This document shows positions 8,583-18,704 of a DNA stretch of 64,000 bases, in pieces. Positions within the stretch are counted from its first letter, which is position 1. Each line of letters begins with the position of its first letter. Source of the DNA: Luteimonas cucumeris (lineage in GTDB: Bacteria; Pseudomonadota; Gammaproteobacteria; Xanthomonadales; Xanthomonadaceae); assembly GCF_007830035.1 (NCBI RefSeq), contig NZ_VLKN01000009.1:1-64000 (forward strand), written 5' to 3'. A program made the position numbers and the translations under genes. A model generated the notes under the pieces. That model was given only the letters and a program-made list of their open reading frames with translations. It had not been told where the DNA came from and searched no databases.

Positions 8583-11500
8583 ATGCCTGTCGTACCCGAC
8601 TTCCGCCTCTACCACTCCAATGCGCTGGAAGTACTGGCGGGGTTGCTGGCCGACGAACTGCGCACGCCGGCGCCGGGGCAGGCGCTGCTGGCGCCGGACA
8701 TCGTGCTGGTCCCGCAGGTGGCGATGCGACGCTGGTTGCAGGCGACGCTGGCGCGGGCCCACGGCATCGCCGCCAATCTCGAGTTCCTGACGCCCGGCGA
8801 ATTCGTGCGCCGCGCGCTCGACGCCAACGTGCCGACGCCGACGCCTGCCGATGACCTCGACGCCGACACGCTGCGCTGGCACCTGTATGCCGCGCTGACC
8901 GATCCGGCGACGCTGCGCGATCCGGTCCTGCAACCTTTGCGGCGCTACCTCGACGCCGGTCATGCCGCCGGCAGCGACGACGCGCTCAAACCCTGGTCGC
9001 TGGCCGGCGAACTGGCCTCGGTGTTCGAGAAATACCAGGCCTGGCGCCGCGACTGGCTGCTGGGCTGGGAAGCCGGCCAGGCACCGCGCGATCCGCAGGC
9101 CGTACTGTGGCGCCGGGTGGCGCGCGGCCGCAGCCATCGCGCGCGCCGCATCGACGATTACCTGACGCGCTTCGCCGCCGCCGATGCGTCGTTGCCGGCC
9201 GGGCTGCCACCGCGGCTGTTCGCGTTCGCGACCTTGAATGTCTCGCCGGACGTGCTGCGCGTGATCGCCACGCAGGCCCGCGTCGGCGTGCTGCATTTCT
9301 ACCTGCCGACACCGACCCGCGCGTACTGGGGCGACCTGCAGACGCTGGCCGAACGCCTGCGCGCGCAGGCCGCCGATCCGTTCGCCGCGGGCGACGACGC
9401 GTTCGCGGACAATCCGCTGCTGCAGGCCTGGGGCGCTGCCGGTCGCGATTTCATGGCGGTGTTGGGCAGCTACGAAGTGGTGCATCCGTCGGGCGAGATC
9501 GCCGCCTACGCCGACCCGGAACTGCGCGTCGATGGCCTGTTGCGTGACAGCCTGCTGCAGCGATTGCAGCGCGACCTGTTCCATCGACGCGCGACGCCAT
9601 CCGGCGGCGCGCGTGCGACGGTCGATCGCCACGATCCCAGCCTGCAGGTGCATGCCTGCCACACCCGCCTGCGCGAAGTGCAGGTGCTGCACGACCAGCT
9701 GCGTGGCCTGTTCGAGGACCCGCGTTTCGATCCACCGCTGCAGCCGCGCGAAGTGGCGGTGCTGGCGCCGGACATCGATCCGTATGCGCCACACATCGAG
9801 GCGGTGTTCGGCGGCCGCGCCGGTCGCGCCGACTTCATTCCCTATGCGCTGGCCGACACCAGTCCGCTGGCCGGCGAACCGCTGGCGGAAGTGTTCCTGC
9901 GCCTGCTGGCATTGCCGGTGTCGCGCTTCGGGCTCAACGAGATCCTCGACCTGCTCGGCAGTCCACCGATCGCCGCGGCCGCCGGCCTCGACGCCCCGGC
10001 GCTGGAGCACCTGCATGCCTGGCTGCACGCAGCCGGCGCGCGCTGGGGTCTGGATGCCGCGCACCGCGAACGGCATCAGGCGCCGCGCGACGATGCCTAC
10101 ACCTGGACGTTCGCGCTCGACCGCCTGCTGCTCGGTCATGCCAGCGGCGATGTCGACGATGACAACACCGACGGCGACCTGATCGCAGGCGTCGCGCCGT
10201 ACACGGAAATCGAAGGCAGCGCGCTGGTCGCGCTCGACACCCTGGTCCGCCTGCTGCGCGTGCTCGCGCGCCACGAGCGCCGGCTCGATGCGGCGATGAC
10301 GCCGGCGCAATGGCGCGAGCGCCTGCTCGGGCTGCTCGATGCACTTCTGCCGCTGCCACTGCAGGGCCACGCCGAGCAGCGCGCGCTGGAACGCCTGCGC
10401 CAGCTGATCGGCGACTTCGCCGATGGCGCACAGCGGGCCGGTTTCGACGCCGCGCTGCCGCCGGAAGTGGTGCGCGCGCATTTCGCCGCGGCGCTGGCAC
10501 AGGCCGACACGCGTGCACCGCTGCTCACCGGCGGCGTCAGCTTCGGTCGCATGGTGCCGATGCGCTTGCTGCCGTTCCGCGCGATCTGCGTGCTGGGCAT
10601 GAACGACGGCGACTATCCGCGCCGCGATCCCGGTGCCGGCCTCAACCAGCTCACCGCCGAACTGGGCAGCAGCAGGCGTCGCCCCGGCGACCGTTCGCTG
10701 CGTGACGACGACCGCTTCCTGTTCCTGCAGCTGTTCGCCGCGGCGGCCGACGTGTTCTATCTCAGTTATCTCGGCGCGCACCCGCGCGACGGCAGTGCGC
10801 GCGAGCCGTCGCTGCTGGTGGCCGAACTGCTCGATGCCGCCGCCGCGTATCACGACGATCCCGTCGCCGCGCGCCGCGCGCTGGTCGTGCATCACCCGCT
10901 GCAGCCGTTCGCACCGGCGGCGTTCGGCGGCGACAGCGACGGCGACGAACCGCGTCGCTACAGCTATCGTGACGAATGGCATCCAGCCGCCGACGTTGAT
11001 CGCACGCAGCGCATGGCGCCCGAGCGCTGGCTGGTCGAAGCCTTGCCGCCGCCGGCGGCCACCCAAATCCTGGCGCTGGTCGAGCTGCGCAACTTCCTGC
11101 GTGATCCGGCCGATGCCTTCCTGCGCCAGCGCCTGGCGATCCGTCTGCCGGAAGCGATTGCCGCCGGCGACGACTGCGAGCCGCTGTCGCCGCCGCCGGC
11201 CGGACTGCAGCGCTGGCAGCTGCAGCAGGCGGTGTTCGCCGCCTGCGCACGCGGCGAGCGCGACGGTCTGTACACACGACTGCGTGCGCAGGCGCTGCTG
11301 TCGTCCGGTCCGCTGGGCGAGCGTGAACTGGTCGATCTGCTGGCGCAGGTCGGGCCGTATGCGGATGCTTTCGTGCGCTGGCGCGGTGCCGACCAATCCG
11401 CGTCGGACATCTTCGAACTCGACCTGGATGGCGTGCGCCTGCAAGGTCGCGTCGACGAGCTGTATCGCCATGGCCTGGCACGATTCCGCTTCGACAAACT

Positions 11501-11945
11501 GCACGGTCCGGCGCAGATCAGCCACGGCCTGGACTGGCTGGTGCTGAGCGCGCTCGGCCGCGGTCGCGTGCTGGCGCAGTTCCATGGCGGCGAGGATGGC
11601 CCCGGCCCCTTGCTGCGCGTTCCCGCCGACAGCGGCGCCGCGCGGGACGCGTTGCGCGCGCTGCTGCGCCTGCGCACGCAGGGCCTGAGCGCGCCGCTGC
11701 CGTTCGGCGCGCGTGCCGGCTGGGCCTGGTATGACGCCGACAATCCCGACAAGGGCTGGGCCGCGGCACAGCGGCTATGGCATGCGGATCGTGGCTTCAG
11801 CGAAGGCGATACCGACAGCGCGCGGCTGGCGCTGCGCGGACGCGATCCCTTCGCCGATGAAGAACTCGGCGAGGAATTCCGTGCGATCGCGCGCATCGTG
11901 TTCGATGCGGTCGTGCACGGTCGCGATGCGGAGGCGGCGGCATGA
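8583..11945 (+). CDS. recC: Exodeoxyribonuclease V gamma subunit RecC
   Basis: 1120 residues from ATG 8583 (MPVVPDFRLYHSNALEVLAGLL); upstream frame to 8391 overlaps mlaF and its promoter and is rejected. RecC is the Chi-recognising scaffold of RecBCD, with inactive helicase folds and an inactive nuclease-like domain. Family segments seen include PQVAMRRWLQATLARAHGIAAN, VLAPDIDPYAPHIEAVFG, MVPMRLLPFRAICVLGMNDGDYPR and ELRNFLRDPADAFLRQRL. The stop overlaps the recB start (ATGA), giving an operon recC-recB-recD; the ptrA gene found between them in E. coli is absent. Confidence 0.95.
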   Translation: MPVVPDFRLYHSNALEVLAGLLADELRTPAPGQALLAPDIVLVPQVAMRRWLQATLARAHGIAANLEFLTPGEFVRRALDANVPTPTPADDLDADTLRWHLYAALTDPATLRDPVLQPLRRYLDAGHAAGSDDALKPWSLAGELASVFEKYQAWRRDWLLGWEAGQAPRDPQAVLWRRVARGRSHRARRIDDYLTRFAAADASLPAGLPPRLFAFATLNVSPDVLRVIATQARVGVLHFYLPTPTRAYWGDLQTLAERLRAQAADPFAAGDDAFADNPLLQAWGAAGRDFMAVLGSYEVVHPSGEIAAYADPELRVDGLLRDSLLQRLQRDLFHRRATPSGGARATVDRHDPSLQVHACHTRLREVQVLHDQLRGLFEDPRFDPPLQPREVAVLAPDIDPYAPHIEAVFGGRAGRADFIPYALADTSPLAGEPLAEVFLRLLALPVSRFGLNEILDLLGSPPIAAAAGLDAPALEHLHAWLHAAGARWGLDAAHRERHQAPRDDAYTWTFALDRLLLGHASGDVDDDNTDGDLIAGVAPYTEIEGSALVALDTLVRLLRVLARHERRLDAAMTPAQWRERLLGLLDALLPLPLQGHAEQRALERLRQLIGDFADGAQRAGFDAALPPEVVRAHFAAALAQADTRAPLLTGGVSFGRMVPMRLLPFRAICVLGMNDGDYPRRDPGAGLNQLTAELGSSRRRPGDRSLRDDDRFLFLQLFAAAADVFYLSYLGAHPRDGSAREPSLLVAELLDAAAAYHDDPVAARRALVVHHPLQPFAPAAFGGDSDGDEPRRYSYRDEWHPAADVDRTQRMAPERWLVEALPPPAATQILALVELRNFLRDPADAFLRQRLAIRLPEAIAAGDDCEPLSPPPAGLQRWQLQQAVFAACARGERDGLYTRLRAQALLSSGPLGERELVDLLAQVGPYADAFVRWRGADQSASDIFELDLDGVRLQGRVDELYRHGLARFRFDKLHGPAQISHGLDWLVLSALGRGRVLAQFHGGEDGPGPLLRVPADSGAARDALRALLRLRTQGLSAPLPFGARAGWAWYDADNPDKGWAAAQRLWHADRGFSEGDTDSARLALRGRDPFADEELGEEFRAIARIVFDAVVHGRDAEAAA

Positions 11946-14900
11946 GCGTGATCGACGACCGCGTCGACGACGCCAACGCGGTGGCCGCCATGGCGGACGA
12001 CGCCTATCTCGACGTGGCGCTGGACGGCGTGCGCCTGATCGAGGCCAGCGCCGGCACCGGCAAGACCTTCACCCTCGCCACCCTGGTCACCCGGCTGGTG
12101 GTGGAGCGCGACCTGCGCCTGGGTCAGATCCTGGCGGTGACGTTCACCGAGGCGGCGACCCAGGAACTGCGCGCGCGCCTGCGCCAGCGCCTTGCGCTGG
12201 CCGCGACGATGGCCGCCGGGTTCGTCGCTGCACCGGCTGGTTCCGCGAGCGCTGCGAGCGGCGATTCGGCGGAAGCTGAAGTGACCCGACGCATCATCCA
12301 GCGCCAGCTGCGGCACGAGGATGCCACCTCGCTGCAGGCGCGGCTGCAACGCGCCGAGCGCGAGATCGACCTGGCGTCGGTGTTCACCATCCATGCGTTC
12401 TGCGCGCGCGTACTCAGCGAGCACGCGCTGCAGACCGGACAGGCCTTCGAGCCGCCGCAGCTGATCGGCAGCGAGCGCGAGTTGCACGACGAACTGGCCG
12501 CCGACCTGTGGCGCGCGCATGGCGCCAATGCGCGCGACGCGGAATCGCTGCAGGCGCTGTGGAGCGGCCCGCAGGCGCTGGCAAGCGACCTGGGCCTGCT
12601 GCTGCGCAGCGTGCAGCTGCTGCCGGCGCAGCCGGAGCCAACGCCGGATCCGCTGCCGCAGCTGCAACACGCGTTCGACCACCTGTGCACGGCGCTGGCC
12701 GAGCACGGCGCACGGGCACGCGCCGATCTCGACGCCGCGATCGTCGCCAAGCACATCGATGGCCGCAAGGCGCGCGCGGCCAGTTACGCCAAGGCCTGGG
12801 AATCGCTGGTCGACGGCATCGCCAGCGCCAGCTTGCGCGGTGACGCCGCCCATCTCGACAAACTGACGCCGACGCGACTGCGCGAATGCGCCAAGGCCGG
12901 CAGCGAGGACCGGCTGCCGGCATCGCCCTTGTTCGACGCGCTCGCCGACTGGTTCGCGGCCGGACAGCAGCGCCAGCAATGGCTGGCCGCGCAGTCGCTG
13001 CGCCTGGTGCACGAGCTGCGCGCACAGGCCGCGCAACGTCTCGCCCAGCTCAAGCGCACGCGCCGCGTGCAGAGCTTCGACGACCTGATCGACGGCGTCG
13101 CCGATGCCTTGGCAAGTGCCCACGGCGCGGCGCTGGCGACAGGGCTGCGCCGGCAATACGCGATCGCGCTGGTCGACGAATTCCAGGACACCGATGCGCG
13201 GCAATGGGCGATCTTTCGCCGCGTGTTCGGCGACGAGCAGGAGCCGGATGCCGCGCCGGCGCTGTTCCTGATCGGCGACCCCAAGCAGGCGATCTACGGT
13301 TTCCGTGGCGGCGACGTCCACACTTATCTCGCCGCGAAGCGCGATGCCCGGATCGCACCGCCTCTGACGCACAATTTCCGTTCGCGACCGGGCGTGCTGC
13401 GCGCGATCGCGGCCCTGTATCGACAGGCCGGCGACACGGCCTTCGTCGACGAACGCATCCGCTTCCACGCGGTCGAGCCCGGCGCCGGCAACCGCGATAC
13501 CGATTACCTGCGCCGCGACATGCCGGCGCCGGCAATGACCGTGCGCAGCTTGCCGGCCAGTGCGGACGGCAAGCCATACAAGGCCGACGACTCACGCGCG
13601 CTGGCGGCGCAGGCCTGCGTCGCGGCGATCCATGGCGTGCTCGCCGACGCGCGTGCCGGACGCGCGCTGATCGATGGCGACCCCGTCGAGCCCGGCGACA
13701 TCGCCGTGCTGGTGCGCAGCCACGTCGAGGCCACGCGCATGCAGGCGGCACTGGTCGCGGCCGGCATCGCCGCGGTCGCCGCCGGGCGGCAGAGCCTGTT
13801 CGAGACGGCGCAGGCGCTGGAACTGCTGGTGGTATTCGAAGCATTGCTGCAGCCGGCCGACGAAGGCCGGCTGCGTGCCGCGCTGGCGACGCCGCTGCTG
13901 GGCATCGATGGCGCCGGCATCGCCCGCCTCGACGACGACGATGCCTGGCGTCGCGACCATCAGCAGCATGCGCTGCAATGGCGCGAACGCTGGCAACGCC
14001 ATGGCCCGCTGGCGCTGGTCGCCGACCTGTGCGCGGCCAACGCGGAACGCCTGCTGCGCCTGGCCGATGGCGAGCGCCGCCTGACCAACCTGCTGCAGCT
14101 GGGCGAACTGCTGCAGGAAGCCGATGCGCGCATGCTCGGCCTGCATGGCCTGGTCGACTGGCTACGCCGGCAGATCGCCGAAGCCGACGCCAACGACGAA
14201 CAACAGCTGCTGCGGCTGGAATCGGACGCGCGCCGCGTGCAGATCCTGACCCTGCACAAGAGCAAGGGCCTGGAGTTCCCGCTGGTGTTCCTGCCGTTCG
14301 CCGGCATCGGCCGGAAGGACGATCCGCCGTCGCGCCATTGCGTGGTGCCGGGCGAAACCGGCGCGGTGCTGCACTGGAAGCTGGGCCGCGACGACGACTC
14401 GCCGCGCTGGCAGGAGGCGGTCCAGGCCCGGGAACGCGAGCAGCGCGCCGAGGATGCGCGCCTGCTCTATGTCGGCCTGACCCGCGCCGAGCACGCGATC
14501 TGGCTGGCGACCGGCCCGCTTTACCAGGCGACCGCGACGCCGCTGGCGCCGATGCTCGCCGACCTTGACGCGCTGCGCGCGCAGCCGGACATCGTCATCG
14601 ACGCCGCGCCGCTGCAGCGCGCATTGCCGCCGTTGCCGCCCGCGCCGACCTGCGTCGTGGACGCAGCACGGCAGGCACGGCGCGTGCTGTCGCGCGACTG
14701 GTGGGTGTACAGCTTCACCCAGCTTGCCAAGGCCGACACGGGCAGTACCAGCGCCGCGGCCATTGCCGGCGAACGCGGCGCCGAGGACGAGCCGGAAGCG
14801 CTGTCGACGGTGCTGGCGACAGCCGATGGCGTCGCCAGCGACCGTCGCTTCGGCGGCAGCCGCTTCGGCAACGTGCTGCACGACGCCCTCGAACATTGCG

Positions 14901-15637
14901 ACTTCCACGCCTGGCGCGACTGGCGTGGCGGCGACGCGCCGCCAGGACAGGACGCCGTGCTGCGCGACGCGCTGCGCGGCGGCGGTTACGCCGATGCCGA
15001 TCTCGACGACGGCATCGCCGAACTGGCCGCGCTGGCCGGCCATACCCTCACCGTCGCATTGCCCGAAGGCGGCCGCCTCTGCGACCTGCCCGACGCCTCG
15101 CGTCGCGCCGAACTGGAATTCCATTTCGCGCTGCAACCGACCCGCATCGACGACCTGCTCGCGTTGCTGCACGCGCATGGCGTGGTCCCGGAGCGGCAGT
15201 CGTTCGGCCTGCGCCGCCAGCTGGAAGGCCTGATGACCGGCAAGATCGATCTGACCTACCACGCCGACGGCCGCTGGTACCTGCTCGACTACAAGTCCAA
15301 CCGCCTGCCCGGCTATGACGCCGCCAGCCTCGACCAGGCGATGGCGCACAGCGAATACGACCTGCAGGCGCTGATCTACACGGTGGCCCTGCATCGCTGG
15401 CTGCGCTTCCGGCTGGTTCGACAGGCTCACCATGAGCGGGTGGTTCGACAGGCTCACCATGAGCGGGTTGGGTATGACTACGCACGCGACTTCGGCGGGG
15501 TGCGCTACCTGTTCTGCCGTGGGCTGGATGCCACGCGCAGTGATTCGCCGGGCATCCACGCCCGACGCTTCGCACCGGAACTGGTGCACGCGCTGGACGG
15601 GTTGTTCGACGGCCGTGACATGGGAGCGTCGGCATGA
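11942..15637 (+). CDS. recB: Exodeoxyribonuclease V beta subunit RecB
   Basis: 1231-residue helicase-nuclease. RecB drives 3'-5' unwinding and, after Chi, loads RecA. Walker A is EASAGTGKTFTLATLVTR near residue 35, the DEXX-type box is ALVDEFQDTDARQWAIF, and motif ILTLHKSKGLEFPLVFLPF is helicase motif V/VI territory. The C-terminal nuclease motif GKIDLTYHADGRWYLLDYKS is intact. Oddity: between LHRWLRFR and YDYARDFGGVRYLFCRG, where relatives have a short loop, about 19 residues (VRQAHHERV twice) are inserted by a tandem 27-bp repeat. The reading frame is preserved. Confidence 0.96.
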   Translation: MSVIDDRVDDANAVAAMADDAYLDVALDGVRLIEASAGTGKTFTLATLVTRLVVERDLRLGQILAVTFTEAATQELRARLRQRLALAATMAAGFVAAPAGSASAASGDSAEAEVTRRIIQRQLRHEDATSLQARLQRAEREIDLASVFTIHAFCARVLSEHALQTGQAFEPPQLIGSERELHDELAADLWRAHGANARDAESLQALWSGPQALASDLGLLLRSVQLLPAQPEPTPDPLPQLQHAFDHLCTALAEHGARARADLDAAIVAKHIDGRKARAASYAKAWESLVDGIASASLRGDAAHLDKLTPTRLRECAKAGSEDRLPASPLFDALADWFAAGQQRQQWLAAQSLRLVHELRAQAAQRLAQLKRTRRVQSFDDLIDGVADALASAHGAALATGLRRQYAIALVDEFQDTDARQWAIFRRVFGDEQEPDAAPALFLIGDPKQAIYGFRGGDVHTYLAAKRDARIAPPLTHNFRSRPGVLRAIAALYRQAGDTAFVDERIRFHAVEPGAGNRDTDYLRRDMPAPAMTVRSLPASADGKPYKADDSRALAAQACVAAIHGVLADARAGRALIDGDPVEPGDIAVLVRSHVEATRMQAALVAAGIAAVAAGRQSLFETAQALELLVVFEALLQPADEGRLRAALATPLLGIDGAGIARLDDDDAWRRDHQQHALQWRERWQRHGPLALVADLCAANAERLLRLADGERRLTNLLQLGELLQEADARMLGLHGLVDWLRRQIAEADANDEQQLLRLESDARRVQILTLHKSKGLEFPLVFLPFAGIGRKDDPPSRHCVVPGETGAVLHWKLGRDDDSPRWQEAVQAREREQRAEDARLLYVGLTRAEHAIWLATGPLYQATATPLAPMLADLDALRAQPDIVIDAAPLQRALPPLPPAPTCVVDAARQARRVLSRDWWVYSFTQLAKADTGSTSAAAIAGERGAEDEPEALSTVLATADGVASDRRFGGSRFGNVLHDALEHCDFHAWRDWRGGDAPPGQDAVLRDALRGGGYADADLDDGIAELAALAGHTLTVALPEGGRLCDLPDASRRAELEFHFALQPTRIDDLLALLHAHGVVPERQSFGLRRQLEGLMTGKIDLTYHADGRWYLLDYKSNRLPGYDAASLDQAMAHSEYDLQALIYTVALHRWLRFRLVRQAHHERVVRQAHHERVGYDYARDFGGVRYLFCRGLDATRSDSPGIHARRFAPELVHALDGLFDGRDMGASA
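15414..15467 (+). repeat. Two tandem 27-bp dispersed repeats within recB
   Basis: 15414-15440 and 15441-15467 are identical 27-bp units containing TTCGACAGGCTCACCATGAG. Nine codons each keep recB in frame and encode VRQAHHERV twice. A diverged copy (24 of 27 matching) lies at 27875-27901. The unit resembles short dispersed sequences seen in many proteobacterial genomes. Confidence 0.93.
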
Positions 15638-17493
15638 GCCTGCTCGACGAGCTGTACCGCAGCGGCGGATTGCGCACGCTCGACCATGCGCTGGCGCAGA
15701 GCCTGCGTCGGCTGGAGCCTGACACGCCCGATGAAGTCCTCGCCGCCGCGGCGCTGGCTTCACTGGCGATCGCCCAGGGCCACGCCGGTTTCGATCCGGC
15801 CCGGCCGCAACTGCCCGGCGACGCGACGATCGACTGGCCCGATGCGCAGGCGTGGCGCGAACAGCTGGTCAATTCGCGCTGGGTCGGCACGCCTCGGCCG
15901 GAACAGATCGCGCCGGGCGATGCGCCGCTGGTGTTCGAGCAGGGCCTGCTCTACCTGCGTCGCTACCGAGAATACGAACGACGCCTGGCGTCGGGGTTGA
16001 AGCGCATCGCCGGCAGCGCCGTGGCAGACAGCGACGCGGCATCTCTGCAGCCGCTGTTCGCGGCGCTGTTCCCGCAGGACGGCGACGATCGGGTTGCCGG
16101 CGATGGCGGACAGGCACGCGCCGCCGCGCTGGCGCTGCGGCGCTCTCTGCTGCTGGTCACCGGCGGCCCCGGCACCGGCAAGACCACCACCATCGCGCGC
16201 GTGCTGCTGTTGCTGCTGGCGCAGGCGCGCGGCGCGGGTCGCACGCTGCCGCGGATCGCGCTGGCCGCGCCGACCGGACGTGCCGCCGAACGCATGGCCG
16301 AAAGCCTGCGCATCGTCGCAACGCAGCTGCGCGCCATTCCCGGCGTGGACGCGGCACTTTGCGATGCATTGCCGCAGGACGCGCGTACCTTGCATCGGTT
16401 GCTCGGCACGATTCCCGACAGTCCGCGCTTCCGCCACGGCGCCGATGCGCCCTTGCCCTTCGATGTGATCGTGATCGACGAAGCATCGATGGTCGATCTG
16501 CCACTGATGTGCAAGCTGGTCGAAGCGGTGCCCGACGGCGCGCGCCTGATCCTGCTCGGCGATCGCGACCAGCTGCCGTCGGTGGAAGCCGGCGACGTGC
16601 TGGCCGCTATCGGCGATGCCGCCGGCGAGGAAGCGGCGATACCGCCGGAGCTGGCGTCGTGGTTCGGTGCAGGCGGAGCGGCGACGCCATCGCTGGAAAA
16701 CCGCGGCCCGCTCGCCGGCCATCGCGTGCAGTTGCGGCGCGGTTACCGCCAGTCCGATGCGCTCGACCTGGCGCCGCTAGCCGACGCGATGCGCAACGGC
16801 GATGGCAATCGTGCGCTGGCGCTGCTGCGCGACGGTGCGCTGGCCGGCGTGCAGTTCCATCCCGGCCTGCACGATCCGCTCGCTGGTGCCACGCGCAAGC
16901 CGTTGCTGGCGCACTGGCAGGCGCTGATGACGCTGGACGATCCCGTCCAGGCGCTGGCCTGCGCGGGGAAGCTACGCCTGCTGACCGCGTTGCGCGATGG
17001 GGCGCAAGGCGCCCATGCGCTCAACGCACGCATCGAGGAAGCGTTGGCCGGTGCGCAGCGCGAGCCTTATTTCCATGGCCGCCTGCTGCTGGTCACGCAG
17101 AACAGCTATCGCCATGGCCTGTTCAACGGCGACATCGGCGTGTGCCTGCGCGATCCCGCGGCCGGCCCGGCACAGACCGGCGCGGTAACGGCCTGGTTCG
17201 CCGATGGTGCCGGCGGCGTGCGCGGCTTCCATCCCTCGGCGTTGCCTGCGCATGACGGCGCGTTCGCGATGACCGTGCACAAGGCGCAGGGTTCGGAATT
17301 CGACGAAGTCTGGCTGCTGCTGCCGCGCCACGACGCGCGCACCTTGTCGCGCGAACTGCTCTATACCGCCATCACCCGCGCCCGCCACGCGCTCCACATA
17401 TGTGCCTCGGAAGAGGTGCTGCGCGCCGCACTGGCGCGGCATGCGCAGCGCATCTCCGGCTTGGCGCAACGGCTGCAGTCACCGGTGCGATAG
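15634..17493 (+). CDS. recD: Exodeoxyribonuclease V alpha subunit RecD
   Basis: 619 residues, similar to E. coli RecD (608). RecD is the fast 5'-3' helicase of RecBCD. Walker A GGPGTGKTTTIARVLLLLL starts near residue 177; Walker B is VIVIDEASMVDLPLMCKL; motif III is LILLGDRDQLPSVEAGDVLA; the C-terminal motif FAMTVHKAQGSEFDEVWLLL and ELLYTAITRAR complete the superfamily 1 helicase set. The ATG overlaps the recB stop. It ends convergently 27 bp from the LysR gene. Confidence 0.96.
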   Translation: MSLLDELYRSGGLRTLDHALAQSLRRLEPDTPDEVLAAAALASLAIAQGHAGFDPARPQLPGDATIDWPDAQAWREQLVNSRWVGTPRPEQIAPGDAPLVFEQGLLYLRRYREYERRLASGLKRIAGSAVADSDAASLQPLFAALFPQDGDDRVAGDGGQARAAALALRRSLLLVTGGPGTGKTTTIARVLLLLLAQARGAGRTLPRIALAAPTGRAAERMAESLRIVATQLRAIPGVDAALCDALPQDARTLHRLLGTIPDSPRFRHGADAPLPFDVIVIDEASMVDLPLMCKLVEAVPDGARLILLGDRDQLPSVEAGDVLAAIGDAAGEEAAIPPELASWFGAGGAATPSLENRGPLAGHRVQLRRGYRQSDALDLAPLADAMRNGDGNRALALLRDGALAGVQFHPGLHDPLAGATRKPLLAHWQALMTLDDPVQALACAGKLRLLTALRDGAQGAHALNARIEEALAGAQREPYFHGRLLLVTQNSYRHGLFNGDIGVCLRDPAAGPAQTGAVTAWFADGAGGVRGFHPSALPAHDGAFAMTVHKAQGSEFDEVWLLLPRHDARTLSRELLYTAITRARHALHICASEEVLRAALARHAQRISGLAQRLQSPVR

Positions 17494-17520
17494 CTGGCGT
17501 GGTTTGCGCGTGCATTGCAC

Positions 17521-18579
17521 CTACACCAGCGCCTCGTCCTCGTCGTCTTGCGTCGCCACTACCGGCACGGCGGTGGCCTGCTTCGCCACCTTGTCCAGTT
17601 CCGCGGTCAGCGCCGCGGTGGAGGCCTTGTCGGCGGCCATGCAGCGACCGCGCATGTCCGGACACAGGATCTGCATGTAGTCCGCATCCAGGTTCAGCCG
17701 TTCGACCAGGAAGTCGACGAAGGCGCGCACCTTGGGCGAGGTGACCTGGCCGCGCGGGAACACCGCGTTCAACTCGTATTCCGGGCCGGTCCAGCCGGCC
17801 AGCACGCGGCGGATATAGCCCTGTTCCGCGTACGCCTTGACCATGATGTCGCTGGCCAGCATCAGGCCTTCGCCGCAGATCAGCGCGCCGCGCACGCCGG
17901 CCGGGTCGTTGGCGACCATCACCGGATCGATCCGGTATTCGACCGTACCTTCGCCATCGCTCAGCGGCCAGTAATAGTGGCCGTTGCGATGCATCTTCTG
18001 CATGCCCAGGGTGCGGTGGTGCTGCAGGTCGTCCGGATGCAGCGGTTCGCCGTGGCGTTCGATGTAAGACGGGCTGGCATAGACCTGGGTGCGGAACGTC
18101 GACAACTTGCGCGCCACCAGATTGGAATCGGGCAGGTTGCCGACGCGCAGCGCGACGTCGATCTCCTTGTCGATCAGGTCCAGCGATTCGTTGCTCAACA
18201 GCATTTCCACGCGCACTTCCGGATGGCGCGCGTGGAATTCGCCCAGCAGCGGTGCGATGCGCTCGATGCCCAGCGAATACGGCGCGGTGATGCGCAGCCA
18301 GCCGCGCGGGCCACCTTGCAACTGGCTGACCGCGCTCTCGGCCTCGTCCAGTTCGCGGGCGATGCGCTGGCAATGCTCGTAATAGATGTTGCCGGCCTCG
18401 GTGAGACCGAGCTTGCGCGTGGTCCGGTGCAGCAGCTGCGCGCCGAGGCGCGTTTCCAGATCCTGCACCTTGCGGCTGACGGTGGTCTTGGGCAGACGCA
18501 GGGATTTGGCCGCGGCGATGAAGCTGCCGTGCTCGACCACCTTGACGAAGACCAGGGTGTCGTTGAGATCGCGGGCCAT
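17521..18579 (-). CDS. smeRv: LysR-type regulator of the efflux operon (SmeRv-like)
   Basis: 352 residues from ATG 18579 (MARDLNDTLVFVKVVEHGSF), which has AAGGAG just upstream; the frame extends to 18642 but without family similarity. The winged-helix DNA-binding domain includes AAKSLRLPKTTVSRKVQDLE. The co-inducer domain follows, then an unusual C-terminal tail of about 50 residues ending in the acidic DDEDEAL. It is divergent from the pump operon, as SmeRv is from smeU1VWU2X in Stenotrophomonas maltophilia. By that precedent it regulates the pump. The symbol is assigned by synteny. Confidence 0.88.
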   Translation of the reverse strand: MARDLNDTLVFVKVVEHGSFIAAAKSLRLPKTTVSRKVQDLETRLGAQLLHRTTRKLGLTEAGNIYYEHCQRIARELDEAESAVSQLQGGPRGWLRITAPYSLGIERIAPLLGEFHARHPEVRVEMLLSNESLDLIDKEIDVALRVGNLPDSNLVARKLSTFRTQVYASPSYIERHGEPLHPDDLQHHRTLGMQKMHRNGHYYWPLSDGEGTVEYRIDPVMVANDPAGVRGALICGEGLMLASDIMVKAYAEQGYIRRVLAGWTGPEYELNAVFPRGQVTSPKVRAFVDFLVERLNLDADYMQILCPDMRGRCMAADKASTAALTAELDKVAKQATAVPVVATQDDEDEALV

Positions 18580-18616
18580 GGGGGCTCCTTGAGGGGGTGA
18601 TGGGCATTGGCCCATC

Positions 18617-18637
18617 TCGGGGACAATTATTCCCCGA
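18617..18637. promoter_or_regulatory. Putative LysR operator between regulator and efflux operon
   Basis: TCGGGGA (18617-18623) and TCCCCGA (18631-18637) are perfect inverted arms around an AT-rich 7-nt centre, CAATTAT. This matches the general LysR box layout (T-N11-A with dyad symmetry) and lies in the divergent intergenic region. A TCTAAT -10-like box follows at 18645-18650 for the plus-strand operon, so a bound regulator would sit at the -35 position. Confidence 0.6.
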
Positions 18638-18704
18638 TTCACTGTCTAATCAAGTGGCGCCGGCGCGACTACCTTATGTCGCACACCAAACCCCTGCCGT
18701 CGCC

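Noticed and set aside
8574-13468. Very long minus-strand reading frames (1003 and 834 codons) opposite recC and recB
   Set aside because: They mirror the codon pattern of the real genes in a GC-rich genome, overlap each other, are Arg/Gln/His-rich and show no domain.
15414-15467. Tandem 27-bp units as a start of a CRISPR array
   Set aside because: Two adjoining units without spacers, inside a coding frame, with no cas genes.
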